Assembly: GCF_900111345.1 (NCBI RefSeq)
Contig: NZ_FOGY01000009.1
Location: 1 to 64,000 of the forward strand
DNA: 64,000 nucleotides
Source of the DNA: Psychrobacillus sp. OK032
GTDB taxonomy: Bacteria; Bacillota; Bacilli; Bacillales_A; Planococcaceae
Direction: 5' to 3'
The position numbers and the translations under genes are program-made. The notes beneath the pieces are model-generated. The model ran no database searches, was not told the origin of the DNA, and worked only from the letters and a program-made list of their open reading frames with translations. Shown here piece after piece: positions 60,969 through 64,000 of the stretch (position 1 is its first letter; each line of letters starts with the position of its first letter).

Positions 60969-61024
60969 AAATTATCCAGGTCAGAGGCAATGAAAGGTTG
61001 TTTCTGACCTGGATTTTGTTTTGA
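60969..61024. terminator. Bidirectional hairpin terminator
   Basis: A perfect 12-bp stem (60974-60985 with 61003-61014) has T-rich flanks on both strands. Its right side, CTGGATTTTGTTTTGAGTAA, nearly repeats that of the terminator at 62312. Confidence 0.8.
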
Positions 61025-61134
61025 GTAATAAATGTAAGGCTCTTGAATATTTCGGAATAGTGTTGGAGTGTTCAAGAAGTAAAAAGTTGCTTTAGATTTT
61101 AAAGTGTTTATTTATAGAGAACCTTTAATGTTTT

Positions 61135-61171
61135 AATAAATAAAGTGTATTTAACAAATACTTTATTTATT
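61135..61171. promoter_or_regulatory. A/T palindrome upstream of the Lrp-type gene
   Basis: AATAAATAAAGT (61135-61146) is repeated inverted at 61160-61171. Lrp-family proteins bind A/T-rich palindromes at their own promoters, so this may be the autoregulatory site. Confidence 0.45.
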
Positions 61172-61252
61172 ATTGGTTTTTATTGATTCTATTTATTAAG
61201 TGTAAGTATTTTATATAATATAGTTAAATGAATGCGAAAAGGTGATGGAATC

Positions 61253-61693
61253 ATGGATATAATCGATGCGAAAATTCTAGAAGTGTTAAAGGAAAATGGT
61301 AGGTCCACAGCTTCTGACATTAGCAAGAAAGTGAACCTCTCCATACCTGCTGTATCGGAGCGAATCAGAAAATTAGAAGTTGCAAACATAATTGAACAAT
61401 ACACAGTTAAAATAAACCGTGAAAAAATGGGCTATAAATTGTTAGCAATTATTTTTGTAAATATCGATCATACAGCGAATATCCAGCAATTCAGAGAATC
61501 GATTATTCAGTTTTCCGAAGTGATGGAATGCCATCATATGGCGGGAGAATATGATTATATGTTAAAGGTGTTAGTAGAAGATACTGCTCAATTAGAAGTT
61601 TTTCTAAGTGAAAAGCTAAAATCGATTCGAGGAGTTCAAACTTCCAACACTTTGATCGTGTTATCTACATTAACAGAGAAGTTAAATCGGTAG
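61253..61693 (+). CDS. Lrp/AsnC family regulator
   Basis: The 146-residue protein has an N-terminal helix-turn-helix (DAKILEVLKENGRSTASDIS, IPAVSERIRKLEVANIIE) and the C-terminal RAM domain (HHMAGEYDYMLKVLVEDTAQ). ATG 61253 is 9 bases from AAAGGTG. It is followed after 12 bases by a LysE exporter gene, a common pair in which an amino acid signal controls its own export. Confidence 0.93.
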   Translation: MDIIDAKILEVLKENGRSTASDISKKVNLSIPAVSERIRKLEVANIIEQYTVKINREKMGYKLLAIIFVNIDHTANIQQFRESIIQFSEVMECHHMAGEYDYMLKVLVEDTAQLEVFLSEKLKSIRGVQTSNTLIVLSTLTEKLNR

Positions 61694-61705
61694 GGGAAAT
61701 AGCAG

Positions 61706-62311
61706 ATGATTTGGAAAGGGTTTCGTTTTGGAATGTTTCTGCAAATTGCAGTTGGGCCAATCTGTTTGTTTATTTTTCAAACTGCAGCCACTTCTGGATT
61801 TGTTGCAGCAGCAACAGGTGTATTGGGAGTAGCCATAATTGATGGTCTCTATATACTTGCCGCAATAATTGGAATAGGGAAGATACTGAATAAGTATCCA
61901 AAGATGAAAGAAGTCATTCGTTACTTTGGAGCAGCAGTCCTTGTTCTGTTTGGTTTAAGTAACATAGTAGGGGTTTTTGGTTTTTCCATTATCCCAAGTT
62001 TAAATTTTCACTCTGAACAAAGTGTAGAAATAATATTTGTTAAAACGCTTGTTTTAACACTTTCTAATCCATTAACGATTCTATTTTGGGCTGGCGTTTT
62101 GTCTACTAAATTAGTAGAAGAAAATTTACAGCAAAGGGATATGTATTCCTTTGGGCTTGGTGCGGTGTTATCTACTTTGTTTTTTCTAATGCTCATTTCT
62201 ATTTTGGGTAGTTTTCTACTTATTTTTGCAGAGCCAGTTGTGCTGAAAGGATTGAATATAATCGTAGGAATCGTGTTGGTGGCGTTTGGAATACGAACAG
62301 CAGTCAAATAG
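61706..62311 (+). CDS. LysE family amino acid exporter
   Basis: The 201-residue protein has six spans with the LysE/RhtB pattern (GFRFGMFLQIAVGPICLFIF, TLSNPLTILFWAGVLS). It should export an amino acid or metabolite under control of the Lrp-type gene before it. GGGGAAA precedes the ATG. Confidence 0.9.
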   Translation: MIWKGFRFGMFLQIAVGPICLFIFQTAATSGFVAAATGVLGVAIIDGLYILAAIIGIGKILNKYPKMKEVIRYFGAAVLVLFGLSNIVGVFGFSIIPSLNFHSEQSVEIIFVKTLVLTLSNPLTILFWAGVLSTKLVEENLQQRDMYSFGLGAVLSTLFFLMLISILGSFLLIFAEPVVLKGLNIIVGIVLVAFGIRTAVK

Positions 62312-62350
62312 AAATCCAGGCAGAAACCATTTAGTTTGCCTGGATTTTAT
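62312..62350 (+). terminator. Terminator of the Lrp/LysE operon
   Basis: AAATCCAGGCA (62312-62322) pairs with TGCCTGGATTT (62337-62347), then TATTTT. Confidence 0.88.
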
Positions 62351-62370
62351 TTTGAGTAATTGTCTAAAGC

Positions 62371-63177
62371 CTACACATATCTCGAGTCATTCGTAATCGC
62401 CATAGCTTCACTGATTTTCTCGCCGGTTTCTTGTAAAAGGGGTAAAAACTCATTACGTAGTACTTCTCTTGAAACGCGCCCTGCATGAACAGAGCAGTTA
62501 AAAGCAGCGAATACTTTTCCAGATGCATCTCGAAGCGGTACAGCGATGGAACGGAGACCTTCTTCTAACTGCTGATCGACACCGCCCCATTCATTTTCCC
62601 GAACTTCTTCTAGCATAGTGAGCAGCTGCTCTTTATCAACAATCGTTTTATCTGTAAATTTTTCGAAATCGAAGGACTCTAAATAACTTTCTAATCTTTC
62701 TTTTGGCAAGTATGCAAGTAGGACATGGCCCATAGATGTTGCATATGCTGGTAGGCGTGAACCTACATCTAAGTTGATGGACATAATTCGTTTCGTGGAA
62801 ACACGTGCTACATAAATGATATCTGTGCCATCTAGAATTGAAATAGAGCAAGATTCTCCGGTTTGATTGACGAAATCACGCATAAACGTATGGGCGATGC
62901 TCCAACGATTATTAGAAGATAAGTATGCGTAGCCGAGTGATAGTGTACGAGCCGTCAATGAGAATACACTGTTGTTGGATTCGGCGAAGCCTAAATGTTC
63001 TAGTGTTAATAAAATTCTTCGAGCGGTAGGTCTACTTAGTCCAGTTATTTTCGAAACAGCACTAATTGTGAGTGCTTGATTGTCCTGTGAAAACGCTTGA
63101 ATTACTTGTAGTCCGCGTTCTAAAGATTGTATGTAGTCTCCTGATTGTTTGAAATTATCTAACTTCTCTGTTGACAA
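62371..63177 (-). CDS. IclR family regulator, PcaR/PobR type
   Basis: The 268-residue protein has the winged helix (LTISAVSKITGLSRPTARRI) and the C-terminal effector domain (GSRLPAYATSMGHVLLAYLP, GVDQQLEEGLRSIAVPLRD). This subgroup often governs aromatic degradation (PcaR, PobR, CatR-like). It starts at TTG 63177 behind AAGGGG and runs divergently from the ring-cleavage gene, which is its likely target. Confidence 0.93.
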   Translation of the reverse strand: MSTEKLDNFKQSGDYIQSLERGLQVIQAFSQDNQALTISAVSKITGLSRPTARRILLTLEHLGFAESNNSVFSLTARTLSLGYAYLSSNNRWSIAHTFMRDFVNQTGESCSISILDGTDIIYVARVSTKRIMSINLDVGSRLPAYATSMGHVLLAYLPKERLESYLESFDFEKFTDKTIVDKEQLLTMLEEVRENEWGGVDQQLEEGLRSIAVPLRDASGKVFAAFNCSVHAGRVSREVLRNEFLPLLQETGEKISEAMAITNDSRYV

Positions 63178-63205
63178 GTATATTACCCCTTATGTTAAAA
63201 TGAAT

Positions 63206-63242
63206 TTGTACGAATAAAGTACTCGTGTACGTATATCGTACA
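63206..63242. promoter_or_regulatory. IclR-type operator between divergent genes
   Basis: TGTACG (63226-63231) and CGTACA (63237-63242) form a palindrome with a 5-base centre, and a third TGTACG lies at 63207-63212. The arrangement of three half sites is typical for IclR-family binding. Confidence 0.65.
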
Positions 63243-63301
63243 TAAATTAAAAGTATTTAGCAAGTATTCTTTCAATAGTTTCTTTATTTTTTTAATAGAA
63301 A

Positions 63302-63315
63302 TGAATGCGCTTACA
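63302..63315 (+). promoter_or_regulatory. cre-like site before the dioxygenase gene
   Basis: TGAATGCGCTTACA differs from the CcpA consensus TGWNANCGNTNWCA at one position. It lies 42 bases before the ATG, so glucose repression of aromatic breakdown is likely. Confidence 0.7.
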
Positions 63316-63356
63316 AAGAAGATGGGAAAAACAAACAAATCTTAGGGGGAAATAAA

Positions 63357-64000
63357 ATGACAGAAGTAGCAGTGAAAAATGCAAGGGTATTAGAGGCGTA
63401 TGAAGGATTCGTAAAACATATGAAAGCATTTTTAGACGAGCAACAGTTTAATCATGAAGAGTATACAAACTTCGTTAAATGGGCGGATCGTTTAGGTAGA
63501 AGTGGAGAGATTCCATTATTCTTAGACGTTTTTGTAGAAACATATGTGTTAGAAGCAAAATATAAAAACGCTCCAGGAACAGAGCCATCGTTACTTGGAC
63601 CTTACTATGAGGAGAACTCACCACTGCTCGAAGGATCTAAAGTGGTTATTCCGCAACGTCCTGATGAGCCTGGAGATAAATTGAGATTTATCGGAAACGT
63701 TAGCTCTGTAAATGGACCAATCGGAAAAACGAAGGTCGAGTGGTGGCAAGACGATGCGGACGGATTATATTCGAACTATGATTCTACTGCACCGGATTTC
63801 AATTTAAGAGGGCAGTTCTACACAGACGAGAATGGAGATTTTGAAGTACAATCGATCGTACCAATTCCATATCAAATTCCAACAAATGGTCCTACTGGTG
63901 AATTTACATTTGCTGCAGGTTATCATGCATACCGCCCAGCGCATATTCATATTAAGTTCGAACACGAAGGACATGAAACTTTAATTACACAAGTATTCTT
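63357..64000 (+). CDS. Intradiol ring-cleavage dioxygenase, 5' part
   Basis: At least 214 residues are present and the gene runs off the window. It has the helical N-terminal linker of catechol/hydroxyquinol dioxygenases, then GTEPSLLGPYY, KVEWWQDDADGLYSNYD, FNLRGQFYTDENGDFEVQS and the iron-binding histidines in YRPAHIHIKF. It cleaves a catechol-type ring between the hydroxyls. AGGGGGA precedes ATG 63357. Substrate (catechol or hydroxyquinol) is not decided by the visible part. Confidence 0.92.
   Translation, partial: MTEVAVKNARVLEAYEGFVKHMKAFLDEQQFNHEEYTNFVKWADRLGRSGEIPLFLDVFVETYVLEAKYKNAPGTEPSLLGPYYEENSPLLEGSKVVIPQRPDEPGDKLRFIGNVSSVNGPIGKTKVEWWQDDADGLYSNYDSTAPDFNLRGQFYTDENGDFEVQSIVPIPYQIPTNGPTGEFTFAAGYHAYRPAHIHIKFEHEGHETLITQVF

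Overview
The window is low-GC Firmicute DNA of the Bacillales type, most like the Planococcaceae side (Psychrobacillus, Lysinibacillus or Sporosarcina relatives). Supporting signs are strong Shine-Dalgarno sites of the AAGGAGG type, frequent TTG/GTG starts, hairpin-plus-T terminators, CcpA and BirA style operators, and Bacillus-type families (YqeY, YppG-like repeat protein, YoaS/YozG pair, BsrG/TxpA-like toxin). This placement comes from family content, not from an alignment. The window opens on the 3' end of a 5S rRNA gene, so it starts just after an rRNA operon.

Region by region. 0.1-5 kb: VOC protein, an AraC regulator with a frameshifted small membrane peptide behind it, then a self-regulated GntR/ABC-2 transporter operon. 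5-13.5 kb: single metabolic genes (FAD monooxygenase, double GNAT, PQQ-type sugar dehydrogenase, TauE-like exporter with a hydroxyacid dehydrogenase, a large M28 lipoprotein peptidase, a membrane-anchored PstS-like protein). 13.5-16 kb: LytTR/DUF3021/ABC module. 16.2-17.9 kb: bioY-bioB under a BirA operator. 18-24.4 kb: AEC carrier, a CitA-type two-component system and the tripartite tricarboxylate transporter TctC-TctB-TctA behind a perfect cre site. 24.6-32 kb: NUDIX, hydrolase, pcp, a pRiA4b/SEC-C protein, GNAT and nitrilase genes, and a broken second pcp. 32-34.3 kb: XRE regulator, an unknown protein and a nucleoid-associated protein.

34.3-45 kb is accessory DNA: an Rpn nuclease fragment, an OmpR-type two-component system with a lipoprotein, a broken histidine kinase, 160-bp direct repeats around a beta-propeller lipoprotein gene, and a cluster of gene fragments (DUF2075, alcohol dehydrogenase, endonuclease-V-like) around a YppG-like gene with a 27-bp tandem repeat. 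45-48 kb returns to core genes: a cold-shock gene with a large hairpin in its leader, hemolysin III, YqeY and YoaS/YozG. 49-53.6 kb holds small genes separated by an imperfectly palindromic dispersed intergenic repeat. 54-60.5 kb: old yellow enzyme with an MBL hydrolase, and a glycosyltransferase with GalU for glycan synthesis. 60.6-60.9 kb is an apparently complete type I toxin-antitoxin locus: a 35-residue toxin, an antisense RNA with its own promoter and terminator, a sequestered ribosome site and a 5'/3' long-range pairing. The end carries Lrp/LysE and an IclR regulator divergent from an intradiol dioxygenase cut by the window edge, with IclR-like and cre operators between them.

Two small genes (near 1.88 kb and 60.44 kb) would each be restored by one extra A in an A5 run, and two others have apparent start-codon losses (ATG to ACG near 38.98 kb, ATG to ATA near 50.75 kb). 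This means either real decay or residual assembly error, and matters for how far the broken genes should be believed.
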